Positions 31,239-39,009 are shown, counted from the first letter of the stretch. The stretch: 42,080 nt of DNA from Streptomyces aureoverticillatus (GCF_014649395.1 NZ_BMSY01000026.1:1-42080); one strand, 5' to 3'. Program-made: numbers and translations. Notes: a model not told the origin generated them from the letters alone.

Positions 31239-32273
31239 ATGGCCGCCGCCGCCATAGCGGTGCTCGATCGGCAAGGGCTCGCCGCCCTGGTGGCCCGTCT
31301 GGTCGCGGACGACCGCACGGTCGTGGGCCCTGCGATCCGCGACGGCGCCGTCGTCCTCGCCGAGCTGGCGTCCGCCGACGAGCTCCCGTTCGGCTGGGGC
31401 GTCGAACTCGACACCGGACGCCACCGGCTGACACCCCGCCAGGACGGGGCCGTGTTCGCGCACAGCGCCGGACCGCAGTCGTGGAAAGCCTTCCTGCACC
31501 CGCAGCGCGAGCAGCTGTGGAGCGCCCGGCGGGGGGCGGACGGCGTTCCGGTGTTCACCGAGACCCGACCCGAGCCGCCCGCGTACGCATTCCTCGGAGT
31601 CCGCACGTGCGATCTGCGTGCCATCGCGGTCCAGGACCCCGTCTTGGCAGGCGGGCCTCCGCCAGCTCTCGGCTCCGCTCGGGCAGGGGACATTCCGTCT
31701 CCGGACCGCGGCCATCGGCAGCGCCGGATGGGGGCGCTGCCGATAGCCGCAGAGTTCACCGAGCCAGGTGCGACCCGATTCTGTGTGTCGGCCGACGGCG
31801 GCCCCGCGGCCGACGTCCCACGCCTCCTCGACGGTGTACCGCACCGGTCGGCTGACCTGACGACCGGGTCCGTGGCGCCCGGGGCGGTGGACTCCGCCCG
31901 GGAGCGCGTGGGCCGCTCGCTGCCGCCGCCCGGCCTCCGGGCGCTGCTGGGCGAGAGCCCGGCGGCCGAGCGGTGGCAGCGCTGGGACTCCTGCGTCGAC
32001 CTGGGCTTCTCCCTCCTGCACGGCCGTCCGGTCCGCGCCTCCGCCCGCAGCCGCTGCCGGCAGTGGCTCACCCCCAAACTCTCCACCTGGCACGACCAGT
32101 TCGGCAGCGGCGGCTGCGTGGGCTGCAGACGCTGCATCGCGTGGTGTCCAGCCGGGAGCGACTTCACCGAGGAGGTCGCCGTGCTGGCCGCCGAACGCGA
32201 TGCGGCGGCTGACGACCGGCACATGGCGCACGACGACGGGTCGGCGCACTACGACAGGGGACCACAGCCATGA
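31239..32273 (+). CDS. [NiFe]-hydrogenase beta subunit-like Fe-S protein, internally deleted
   Basis: 344-aa protein related to the beta subunit of cytoplasmic group-3b (sulf)hydrogenases and anaerobic sulfite reductase A, which carries two [4Fe-4S] sites. The N-terminal half is normal (TVVGPAIRDGAVVLAEL, AFLGVRTCDLRAIAVQDPVL). The middle is poorly conserved; FTEPGATRFCVSADGG has lost one usual Cys. After LRALLGESPAAERW the chain joins QRWDSCVDLGFS, so the first four-Cys cluster (about 35 residues) is missing. The last cluster CVGCRRCIAWCP is intact. The ATG follows GGCGAGGAGG. The stop overlaps the next start (ATGA). Probably a decaying gene whose product cannot serve a full electron chain. 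Confidence 0.78.
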   Translation: MAAAAIAVLDRQGLAALVARLVADDRTVVGPAIRDGAVVLAELASADELPFGWGVELDTGRHRLTPRQDGAVFAHSAGPQSWKAFLHPQREQLWSARRGADGVPVFTETRPEPPAYAFLGVRTCDLRAIAVQDPVLAGGPPPALGSARAGDIPSPDRGHRQRRMGALPIAAEFTEPGATRFCVSADGGPAADVPRLLDGVPHRSADLTTGSVAPGAVDSARERVGRSLPPPGLRALLGESPAAERWQRWDSCVDLGFSLLHGRPVRASARSRCRQWLTPKLSTWHDQFGSGGCVGCRRCIAWCPAGSDFTEEVAVLAAERDAAADDRHMAHDDGSAHYDRGPQP

Positions 32274-32740
32274 ACACCACGACCACGTCCGCCACCCGCA
32301 TCACGCAGGCCCTGCCGTCGGCGCAGCGCACCCGCCTGCTGCGCATCGCCCGCGAGGTCACCATCCCCGAGGGCACCCGGCTGTTCGAAGAGGGCACCCG
32401 CGCCGACCGATTCTGGATCGTCCGCACCGGCACCGTCACCCTCGACATGCACGTGCCGGGGCGCCGCTCACCGGTCATCGAGACCACCGGCTACGACGAA
32501 CTGGTCGGCTGGTCCTGGCTGTTCCCGCCATACGTGTGGCAGCTCAGCGCCGAGGCCACGACGCACGTGCGCGCCTACGAGTTCGACGCCATGGCGGTAC
32601 GCCTCATGTGCGAACACGACCCTCAACTCGGCTCAGCCGTCAGCCAGTGGGTCGGCAAGGTCCTCGCGCACCGGCTGCAGTCCGCCCGCACCCGGCTGCT
32701 CGACCTGTACGCCCCCTACGGCAGCGGCAGTGCGCGATGA
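32270..32740 (+). CDS. Stand-alone cyclic-nucleotide-binding (Crp/Fnr sensor) domain protein (copy 2)
   Basis: 156-aa cNMP-binding beta-roll without a helix-turn-helix: LFEEGTRADRFWIVRTGTVT, VIETTGYDELVGWSWLFPP, tail TRLLDLYAPYGSGS. It starts inside ATGA of the hydrogenase-beta stop and ends inside ATGA of the next start, so it is embedded in the former hydrogenase operon. Parallel to the copy at 14584, with identical flanking logic (a CBS-CBS-BON gene follows). Its position between hydrogenase subunit genes suggests an original role linked to redox enzymes. Confidence 0.88.
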   Translation: MNTTTTSATRITQALPSAQRTRLLRIAREVTIPEGTRLFEEGTRADRFWIVRTGTVTLDMHVPGRRSPVIETTGYDELVGWSWLFPPYVWQLSAEATTHVRAYEFDAMAVRLMCEHDPQLGSAVSQWVGKVLAHRLQSARTRLLDLYAPYGSGSAR

Positions 32741-33402
32741 CCACTGAGCTGTCCGTCGCGGCGCCGCCCGCTCCGGCGGTACGGCACACGCAGCCCCGGC
32801 TGCCCGTGCCGTACCGGGTGGTCGCCCGCCGACGGGAGACGCCAGACACGGTCACCCTCCGCCTCGAACCCGTGTTCGAGGCTCTGGCGGACTTCGTGCC
32901 GGGCCAGTTCGCGATGGTGCACTGCTTCGGGCGCGGCCTGGGCGCGGTATCCGGCACCGACCCGCGCCGCGCACAGGCCCATCAGCATCGGCGCCTGCGC
33001 GACGGCGAACGGCATCCCAGGCACTGCGCAACTTCGCCGGCGTCGAGGAGTTCTGCCGCACCGTCCACGCCCGGCCGCTCGATCCTCGTACGAGCCGTGG
33101 AGATCGTGTACACGGTCGACGAGGCGCTGCGCGTCATCGCGATGTACGAACCGCCGTCCCGCCCCTCCGTCGAGGTCCCGCCCGTCGCGGGCACCGGGCA
33201 CGGGGCGACCGAAGCCCCGCGCGGGCTGCTCTACCACCGCTACGCCCTGGCGGCCGACGGCACCGTCACCGACGCATTGCTCGTCCCGCCCACCGCGCAG
33301 AACCAGGGCGCGATCGAGGACGACCTGCGCCGGACGGCGTCGCAGGCCATCACCAGGGACGACCTGAACGTCGTCCGCACCCCCGGAGGAACCGATGCCT
33401 GA
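32737..33402 (+). pseudogene. Fusion of hydrogenase gamma, delta and alpha subunit fragments
   Basis: A continuous 221-codon frame made of three subunit genes. Codons 1 to about 65 (PVPYRVVARRRETPDTVTLR, FVPGQFAMVHCFGRG) are the N-terminus of the FAD/NAD-binding gamma subunit. In another frame, 32981-33090 reads ISIGACATANGI and, after one extra C near 33016, QALRNFAGVEEFCRTVHARP, a centre piece of the small (delta) subunit. From about 33081 the first frame resumes with LVRAVEIVYTVDEALRV, GTGHGATEAPRGLLYHRY and LVPPTAQNQGAIEDDLRR of the large (alpha) subunit, but ends before the C-terminal DPCxxC nickel-ligand motif. No hydrogenase activity is possible. Confidence 0.85.
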
Positions 33403-34099
33403 CACCACACACCACGCGTCCCCGGCCCCCCAGTCCCCGTACCTGCCACGCGAAGGCTCCCCGTACCACGTGAGCGACGTGATGTCGCACACCGTCATCG
33501 CCGTCGGCCGAGACGCGCTCTTCAAGGAACTCGTCGAACTCATCGACACCTGGAAGGTCAGTTCTCTGCCGGTACTCGAAGGCGAAGGCCGTGTCATCGG
33601 TGTCGTCTCCGAGGCGGACCTGCTGCCCAAGGAGGAGTTCCGTGACGCCGACCCGTCGCGGTACGACGTGGTGCGCCGCCTGTCCGACATGGCCAAGGCG
33701 GGCGCGGTCACCGCGGGCGAGCTGATGTCGACCCCGGCCGTCACGGTGCACGCGGACGCCACACTGGCCGTGGCCGCGCGCATCATGGCTCGGCGCCGCG
33801 TGAAGCACCTGCCGGTCGTCGACGGCTCCGGGCTGCTGCAAGGCATGGTGAGCCGCAGCGATCTGCTCAAGGTCTTCCTGCGTCCCGACGAGGCCATCGC
33901 CGCCGAGATACGCCACGGCGTCCTGTCCTCGCTGCCCCCGCAAACGCGGGTCGACGTACGTGTCCGGGAGGGCGTCGTCACGCTTTGCGGCACGCTGCGG
34001 GACACGGCGCTCGTGCCCGTCCTCGCCCGTGCGAGCCGCGCGGTGGAAGGAGTCGTCGACGTCCGCCTCGACCTGAACCAGCCCGTGAGCGAGCCGTGA
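33395..34099 (+). CDS. CBS-CBS-BON domain protein (copy 3)
   Basis: 234 aa. CBS 1 at about residues 26-82 (VSDVMSHTVIAVGRDALF to GVVSEADLLPKEEF), CBS 2 at about 107-163 (AGELMSTPAVTVHADAT to GMVSRSDLLKVFL), BON at about 175-230 (VDVRVREGVVTLCGTLRDT). It is clearly the sister of copy 1 (both contain SEADLLPKEEFR and end VEGVVDV). The ATG, with GGAGG upstream, overlaps the hydrogenase-fusion stop by eight bases, so it remains in the remnant operon with the cNMP-domain gene. Confidence 0.9.
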   Translation: MPDTTHHASPAPQSPYLPREGSPYHVSDVMSHTVIAVGRDALFKELVELIDTWKVSSLPVLEGEGRVIGVVSEADLLPKEEFRDADPSRYDVVRRLSDMAKAGAVTAGELMSTPAVTVHADATLAVAARIMARRRVKHLPVVDGSGLLQGMVSRSDLLKVFLRPDEAIAAEIRHGVLSSLPPQTRVDVRVREGVVTLCGTLRDTALVPVLARASRAVEGVVDVRLDLNQPVSEP

Positions 34100-34130
34100 G
34101 CAACTCGACGACTATCACGTCCGGCTTCTG

Positions 34131-34289
34131 GTCAGGAATCGAGAAGCGCAGGTCTCCTCGTCGAAGAAGGACACCGGCCCGCCGGCGTCTCCCCCGACGG
34201 CCGCCGGACGGCGGGCGCCGCGGCGGAGGTTCGTCCGTGCGTGGAGAAACAGGTGACCAGGCCGGTCGGGAATCGAGAAGCGCGGGCCT
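34131..34289. repeat. 25-bp direct repeat upstream of the VOC pseudogene
   Basis: 34131-34155 and 34265-34289 agree at 22 of 25 positions; the shared core is GGAATCGAGAAGCGC. They lie in the 215-bp gap between the CBS-BON gene and the VOC remnant. They may be a regulator binding pair or the footprint of a small duplication. Confidence 0.6.
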
Positions 34290-34314
34290 TTGAGCCGCGG
34301 CTGGCGTGAATTCC

Positions 34315-34724
34315 ATGGACATCACCATTGACACGAGCGTCCTTCCGCACGAGGCCCCCGGACGCCTCCGTGGCCTTCTCACCGCGACATTCTCGGCTTC
34401 GAGGTCCGCAGTGACGTGGGGCAGCGGCGCCATGCCCTGGATCACGGTCGGCCCCGCCGGTCAGCCCAGCACGTCCATCCTCCTGGGCCGCCCGCCGCGG
34501 ACCCCGGCATCACCGACGACGAGCGCCGCGTCATCGCCGAGATGAGAGCCAAGGGCACCTACAGCTGGATCCTGCTGGCCACTCCCGACCTCGGCGACAC
34601 CTTCGCGAAGGTGGTGGCAGGAGGGGCCGAGGCGGTCCAGGAGTCGACCGAGCAGCCCTACGGGGTGCGCGACTGCGCCTTCCGCGACCCCGCCGGCAAC
34701 CTGGTGCGCATCCCACCCGGCGAG
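34315..34724 (+). pseudogene. VOC (glyoxalase/bleomycin-resistance) family pseudogene
   Basis: A VOC-fold protein broken by at least three frame changes. In order: MDITIDTSVLPHEAPGRL, then in a second frame DILGFEVRSDVGQ, back to MPWITVGPAGQPSTSILL, and in a third frame ADPGITDDERRVIAEMRAKG, ILLATPDLGDTFAKVVAGGA and YGVRDCAFRDPAGNLVRIP, a normal VOC C-terminus. Intact homologues are about 135 aa, which the pieces cover. The following sequence joins a transposase remnant. Confidence 0.85.
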
Positions 34725-35276
34725 TTCGCCGATCAGCCCCACGGCGAGCCGCCGCTTCTCGCAGTGCCCGATGCCGGACGGAACTCCAGCCGCCTGGCAA
34801 CGATCCGGATCCCGCGCCCATTCATCAGGCAGGAAGAGCCGCCAGTGCAGCGACAGGACGCGGTATCGGCGGCGGCATGGACGCTGACCGCGACCTGACA
34901 GTTGGGGCCCGCTTGCCTGCCGCCTCGCAGTACTGGCGGGCCACTCCCACCGACGCGGTGCCGCACTTGGAAACGACACGTCGTCAACCACCCACACCTG
35001 AGGACCGATCACACCTGTCAGCCGTTCGGCAATCCGACGCCGCACCGGCAGCCAATCCCACGGCGACTGGTTCACAAACTGCTGCAGGGCCTGCGTGTTG
35101 CCATCCGGCAGCCGATCCGCCACCGGCTGAATCGACTTACGCCGACCGTCCAGCGTCAGACCCCGCAGATGGCATTCGCCTCACCGCCGCTGATCCCGCC
35201 GCGGCAACGGGCCGAACACATCGGCACCGAACTCCGCCAACTCACCCCGGAACCGTTCCACCTCCCCGAGCCCCAT
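34725..35276 (-). mobile_element. IS701-type transposase remnant
   Basis: On the minus strand, MGLGEVERFRGELAEFGADV opens a transposase N-terminus. A TGA (35181-35183) follows LPRRDQRR, after which the same frame continues CHLRGLTLDGRRKSIQPVAD, GNTQALQQFVNQSPWDWLPV and QVWVVDDVSFP (first catalytic Asp region of IS701-family DDE transposases). Further frame changes follow (NCQVAVSVHAAADTASC, then LHWRLFLPDEWARDPDR). Everything after about residue 180 is gone where it meets the VOC remnant. Inactive. Confidence 0.8.
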
Positions 35277-35335
35277 ACCCCGCAGCATGCCTCCGACCAG
35301 CCCAGATCGACACACCTAACGAAGCGCTACCAGTC

Positions 35336-35605
35336 CAGCTATCTGCACAGACTCGACCTAGGGCACACCTTTCGCCGTTCGAGCAGTACCACGGGTTGGA
35401 CCAGGCCACGGCTACATGCCCCGCAGGCAGCAGATCGTCGGACCTGGCTGGTGATCGCCGCGCACAGCCAACTCCCCTCGTCGCCCCGCTCGTCGCCGAC
35501 CGGCGCAAGCCCTGGAAGAGGAGCACCAGCCTCGGCGCGATGCTCACGCCGACTCGCGTCCGGCGCGGGTCCCGGCACATCGGCCCCAATCCCGCCACCC
35601 GCTTT
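35336..35605 (+). mobile_element. Second transposase remnant (C-terminal part)
   Basis: The plus strand reads SYLHRLDLGHTFRRSSSTTG, TRPRLHAPQAADRRTWLVIA and, after a frame change, PLVADRRKPWKRSTSLGAML with TPTRVRRGSRHIG. This pattern (DxEHTFR, T.GWTxPxLRxPxAADRWTWL, LTPxRVRRGFRxIR) is the C-terminus of a DDE transposase family common in Streptomyces. No N-terminus and no intact frame. It lies head-to-head with the IS701 remnant. Confidence 0.65.
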
Positions 35606-35673
35606 GACATCGGCAGATCCTCAAACACCCCGCGAGCATCACCAACCGTGACGAACGGGGTTAAGAAACAAGC

Positions 35674-36252
35674 TCAGACATGGTGGGTGGGCCGGTAGAT
35701 GAGCTCTTGGATGTGGCCGTCGAGCGTGCGGCGTTCGAGCAGCTCGAGGTCGAAGTCCGCCGCACCCTGGAAGATCGGGTCCAGCCCTGTCTGACCGGTG
35801 ATCACAGGGAAGAGCGTCACCTGGACGCGGTCGACCAGGCCGGCGGCCATCAGCGCCCGGTTCATCGACAGGCTGCCGTGCGAGCGCAACGGCACCTCGG
35901 ACTCCTCCTTGAGCCGAGCGACGACGTCGACGGCATCGCCGCTAGCGATGCTCGCATCCGGCCAGTCGAGGGGGCCCTCCAGCGTGGTCGACACCACCGT
36001 CGCAGGCAGGCTCCTCATGCGTGTGACCCATGGATCACGCACCTCGGACTCCTCGGTGCTCGAGGCCAGCATCCGCGCGAACGCCCGATACGTGTTGGCC
36101 CCGAAGACCATCCGCTGCTCCTCGCTGTACACGGCGAGGCGGTGGTCGAGCAGCTCGGGACCCTGCTTGCCCCAGTAGCCGGTCCAGTTGCCGCTGGCGG
36201 CGCCGAAGCCATCGAGGCTGGAAAAGACGTCGAAGGTGTAGGTGGCGGTCAT
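35674..36252 (-). CDS. Dihydrofolate-reductase-family protein (RibD C-terminal type)
   Basis: 192-aa cytoplasmic reductase of the DHFR/RibD-C superfamily, probably NADPH-dependent; substrate unknown. Starts TYTFDVFSSLDGFGA, then QRMVFGANTYRAFARML, a central LRSHGSLSMNRALMAAGLVD (the nucleotide-binding GSxxL region) and VTLFPVITGQTGLDPIF. The length is typical. ATG 36252 has GGAGGAGAG upstream; an upstream start at 36306 lacks a site. No operon partner; it lies among broken mobile and transporter genes. Confidence 0.9.
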   Translation of the reverse strand: MTATYTFDVFSSLDGFGAASGNWTGYWGKQGPELLDHRLAVYSEEQRMVFGANTYRAFARMLASSTEESEVRDPWVTRMRSLPATVVSTTLEGPLDWPDASIASGDAVDVVARLKEESEVPLRSHGSLSMNRALMAAGLVDRVQVTLFPVITGQTGLDPIFQGAADFDLELLERRTLDGHIQELIYRPTHHV

Positions 36253-36601
36253 GATGCTCTCCTCCAGTGCGGTTGATCGCGTGTCGGGGATACAGACTGG
36301 AACCAAGAGCGAATCTCATCGCCCGTGGACTACCTGAGTCCAGCCGCCCCACCGGCGCAGGGCCGGGACGTGCGTTGAACAGCAGGATGTCGCCGGGCCA
36401 CAGCGGGTGTGCCGCTTCGGCCTGGCGCGGCGACCGTTCAAGCCGCGTACGCAGACACCGCACCCTCCCCGTCGCGGAGGAGGGCGCATGGCGCTGGCAA
36501 CGGCCCACGGCCGCCATGGCCGCCACGGCGAGGACGCCGAAGCCAGCCGAAGCCATAGATCTCGTCGGTGCCGATGGTTGCTCCGCGGGGGTATGCAGCT
36601 C
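36253..36601. other. 349-bp stretch without a recognisable gene
   Basis: Short frames on both strands have no family features. The first 25 bases hold the ribosome site of the DHFR-family gene. I see no repeat, box or hairpin worth naming. Confidence 0.5.
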
Positions 36602-37345
36602 TCAGCCCCTGGCAGGAGCAGAGCGCACTTCTCCGGTTCCTGCCGTCTTCGGTGTCGGCTCAAGGCCGGAGGGCCGGTCTGTGGAAGACAGCAACAGGTA
36701 CAGCCCGGGCAGTCCCGCCAGGGTGGTCATGACGAGTACGGACACGCCGAGACCGCCGTGCACGAGCAGTGGGGCGGCGACCGCTGCCCCCAGTGGAGAG
36801 GTGCCCTGCATCAGGGGCCTCAGCGCGGCGAAGGACCGGCCATGCAGGTCAGGCGGGATGCGGCGCCGCCGCAGGGACTGTGCCCATACGGTCTGGAACA
36901 GTCCGATCTGCCGCACCGACGCCCTCCCCGCCCGGCCGCTGCCCGCCAGGGCGGCCCCGCCGAACTCCCCCGGCCGCTACCGCCGCGATCAACACCCCGA
37001 GCCAGGGAGCGCCGCCCGGCAGTTCGTTCTCCGCCCGCCACGGCCCGACGACCAGCAGCATTCCCTCGGCGATGTTGAACAGCAGGAAGGCGGCTGTGGT
37101 GGCCACGATCGCCCGGTCCTGGGCCACCGCCTTCAGCGATCGCCGCCCGGTCGGTGTCTGCACGCCGGCGACCCGGTGCGGCAGCGGGCACCGTACGGTC
37201 GCCCCCCCCCCCCGCCGCGGGGGGGGCGTCCCGCAGCGATTCCCCCAGTTCATCCAAGTCGCCGCCGAACCCGTTCACCAGAGCGGCCGACGCACTGGCG
37301 ACAGGCAAGCCGGCGAACGCAATATTCAGGGCGGTGATTGTCGAG
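36602..37345 (-). pseudogene. MFS transporter, truncated and frameshifted
   Basis: C-terminal two thirds of a major-facilitator transporter in three frames: NIAFAGLPVASASAALVNGF with GGDLDELGESLRDAPP; after a C12/G8 homopolymer, LKAVAQDRAIVATTAAFLLF and MLLVVGPWRAENELPGGAPW; and after a second shift near 36960, PPDLHGRSFAALRPLMQGTS and LVHGGLGVSVLVMTTLAGLP. Both shifts lie at homopolymer runs, so sequence error is possible. The N-terminal half is absent upstream of 37345 in any frame, so the gene is broken regardless. Confidence 0.78.
37202..37226. repeat. C12-GCCGC-G8 homopolymer hairpin
   Basis: Twelve C, then GCCGC, then eight G; the two runs can pair. It lies exactly at a frame change in the MFS remnant. 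Runs of this kind are hard to sequence and prone to slippage in replication. Confidence 0.85.
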
Positions 37346-37675
37346 TTGGTCCTCGAGCAATCGGATTCTCACCGTCGTCAGGGCCGGAGCGTGGCGTACC
37401 CAGGCTCGTCGGATCGTCGACACACCTAAAGGTCACCCGCCTGCACTGGAGCGGGCGTTCGTGCTCGGTCTTGGGCGGCTGCTTCGTCGATCGGGTCATG
37501 CTCGTTCTCAGCGCCGGTGTCCTTCCCCGCTCACCCGCCGACGGAGTCCCTTTCGGCCGTCGCTTGACTCGTTGGCGCGGTGGGATGTCTAACGGCCCGA
37601 CGGCGTCAAGTGGGTGGCGGGGATGCCTTGTGTAGTCTTGCCGTCTGTTCGGCTGGCAGCGTAGGGGGTGCCTCG
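37346..37675. other. 330-bp stretch without a recognisable gene
   Basis: No conserved frame found. It contains TCGACACACCTAA at 37417-37429, which also occurs at 35307-35319 beside the transposase remnants. AGGGGG at 37664-37669 is the ribosome site for the next gene. Confidence 0.5.
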
Positions 37676-37912
37676 GTGGATGTGGTGCGCGTCATGGAGT
37701 CGCTGGCCGAGCAGGGGGTCGCGGTGCTGTTCAAGGCCGATGCCGAGGGCATGCGCGAGGGCGTAAGGCCGTGGACGTTCGTCGCGAGCGGAGCCCCGTT
37801 CCACGAGGACCTCTTGGTGCGGACGGACGCCGCCTCGGTGGAAGCCTGCCTGGAGGTCTGCATTCCCCGATTGCGCGCATTCGGCCTGGTCGTCCCAAAG
37901 TCCAGGGCATGA
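37676..37912 (+). CDS. Hypothetical protein, first gene of a two-gene unit
   Basis: 78-aa soluble protein, sequence VDVVRVMESLAEQGVAVLFK through EACLEVCIPRLRAFGL. GTG start chosen because AGGGGG stands seven bases upstream; ATG 37694 would shorten it by six residues. The stop overlaps the next ATG (ATGA), showing translational coupling. Predicted alternating helix/strand, no membrane span, no family that I can name. Similar small proteins paired with a larger partner occur in streptomycetes, sometimes as immunity-type proteins; that is only a guess. Confidence 0.7.
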   Translation: MDVVRVMESLAEQGVAVLFKADAEGMREGVRPWTFVASGAPFHEDLLVRTDAASVEACLEVCIPRLRAFGLVVPKSRA

Positions 37913-38328
37913 GCGAGGGTCACGTGGTGATCCAGCTCCCCGAGGGGCCCTGGTGGGACTGGGACGTTGTGGAGTGGAACGCGGGCCGGTTACGCCTGGG
38001 TGCCGGGCACGACATCTCCTACGCCCATCACCTGGAACTGGTCTTCGCCGACCCAGTCTTGGTCAGGTGCCCGTCCAGCTTTCAGGACCCGGTTTTCCGT
38101 GCACCGACGCCGGACGAGATACGGCTGGTCGCCGACCAGATCGGGGAGATGCCCGCTGTCATCTGCGCCTTCGGGGCGGACGCGGGCGGCCCGGATCGGG
38201 CCGCCTGCCTGATCGCTGCAGGGCAGCTCGACGTCGTCCAGGGCACTGTTTTCCGATACTGGCGCGAGCTGGCCGCCGGCGAACGTCTCGCGCCGTGGGT
38301 GCGGCCTCCAAGGTCTGATCGGCCGTGA
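37909..38328 (+). CDS. Hypothetical protein, second gene of a two-gene unit
   Basis: 139-aa acidic, Trp-rich soluble protein (EGPWWDWDVVEWNAGRLRLG; YAHHLELVFADPVLVRCPSS; VFRYWRELAAGERLAPW). No signal peptide, no membrane segment and no catalytic motif that I recognise. The ATG lies in ATGA with the preceding gene, so the two are translated together. The pairing and low similarity to housekeeping families suggest an accessory function. Confidence 0.72.
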   Translation: MSEGHVVIQLPEGPWWDWDVVEWNAGRLRLGAGHDISYAHHLELVFADPVLVRCPSSFQDPVFRAPTPDEIRLVADQIGEMPAVICAFGADAGGPDRAACLIAAGQLDVVQGTVFRYWRELAAGERLAPWVRPPRSDRP

Positions 38329-38502
38329 TCTATGCCGCGGCCGTTTCGGCGGCCTCCAGCGGGGCGGAAATGCCAGTGTGTCGTCGTACGCCGTTTTCAG
38401 GGCATCCCTCCGACCTCGTCGCCGTAGGGAACTCAGATGCTGGTACGAGACCTGGGATTCGAGGCCGCCCCGGCATCGTCCTTGCCCTACAAGGCGCTGC
38501 GG

Positions 38503-39009
38503 TCAGTAGTGGGTGTCCAACTCGGTCAGCAGCGACGGGTTGACGATGCCGACGATGGCCTCGACGTCGTTCCGGTTCGCGGCCGGCCACAGCTCGGCGC
38601 GCGCGGAGCGGTACTTCGCTGCGAGGCGCTCCCGCTTGTCGGCGGGAAGCTGCGCGGCCCGGTTGGGGTGGGAGTTGTGCGCATTGTCCGCGATCTTCAC
38701 GAGTGTTGCCTGGGGGTCGGCGGTGATGCGGCGGATCTTCTCGTCGTATGTCATCCCGGCTTGATTGGTCACCGTCGAGACGATCTCGACGACCCGGACC
38801 GGCACGCCCGTCTCCCGCAGACGCTCGGCGGTCCAGTCGGTGTCTTCCAGGAGGTCGTGCAGCAGGCCCGCCATGACGAGTTCGTCGCCGAACGGGCTGA
38901 GCCCGGCGGCCACTGCCCGGACATGCTCGATGTACGGCACTCCGATCTTGTCGGTCTGCCCGGCATGTGCACGGTCGGCAAGAATCTCGATCTCACGGAC
39001 AGAGATCAC
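38503..39009 (-). CDS. HD-domain hydrolase, small-alarmone-hydrolase-like
   Basis: 168-aa protein with the metal-binding HD pattern of RelA/SpoT hydrolase domains: HAGQTDKIGVPYIEHVRAVA, then GLLHDLLEDTDWTAERLRET (HD plus the ED diad) and TLVKIADNAHNSHPNRAA. No synthetase or TGS domain, so the size and order resemble single-domain (p)ppGpp hydrolases (MESH1/SAH type), although other nucleotide substrates are possible. GTG start at 39009 with GAAGGA seven bases upstream. It stands alone; a link to the stress island is plausible but unproven. Confidence 0.82.
   Translation of the reverse strand: MISVREIEILADRAHAGQTDKIGVPYIEHVRAVAAGLSPFGDELVMAGLLHDLLEDTDWTAERLRETGVPVRVVEIVSTVTNQAGMTYDEKIRRITADPQATLVKIADNAHNSHPNRAAQLPADKRERLAAKYRSARAELWPAANRNDVEAIVGIVNPSLLTELDTHY

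Noticed and set aside
37202..37226. Homopolymer hairpin as a transcription terminator
   Set aside because: It lies inside the remains of an MFS coding region and coincides with a frame change; sequence error or slippage explains it better.
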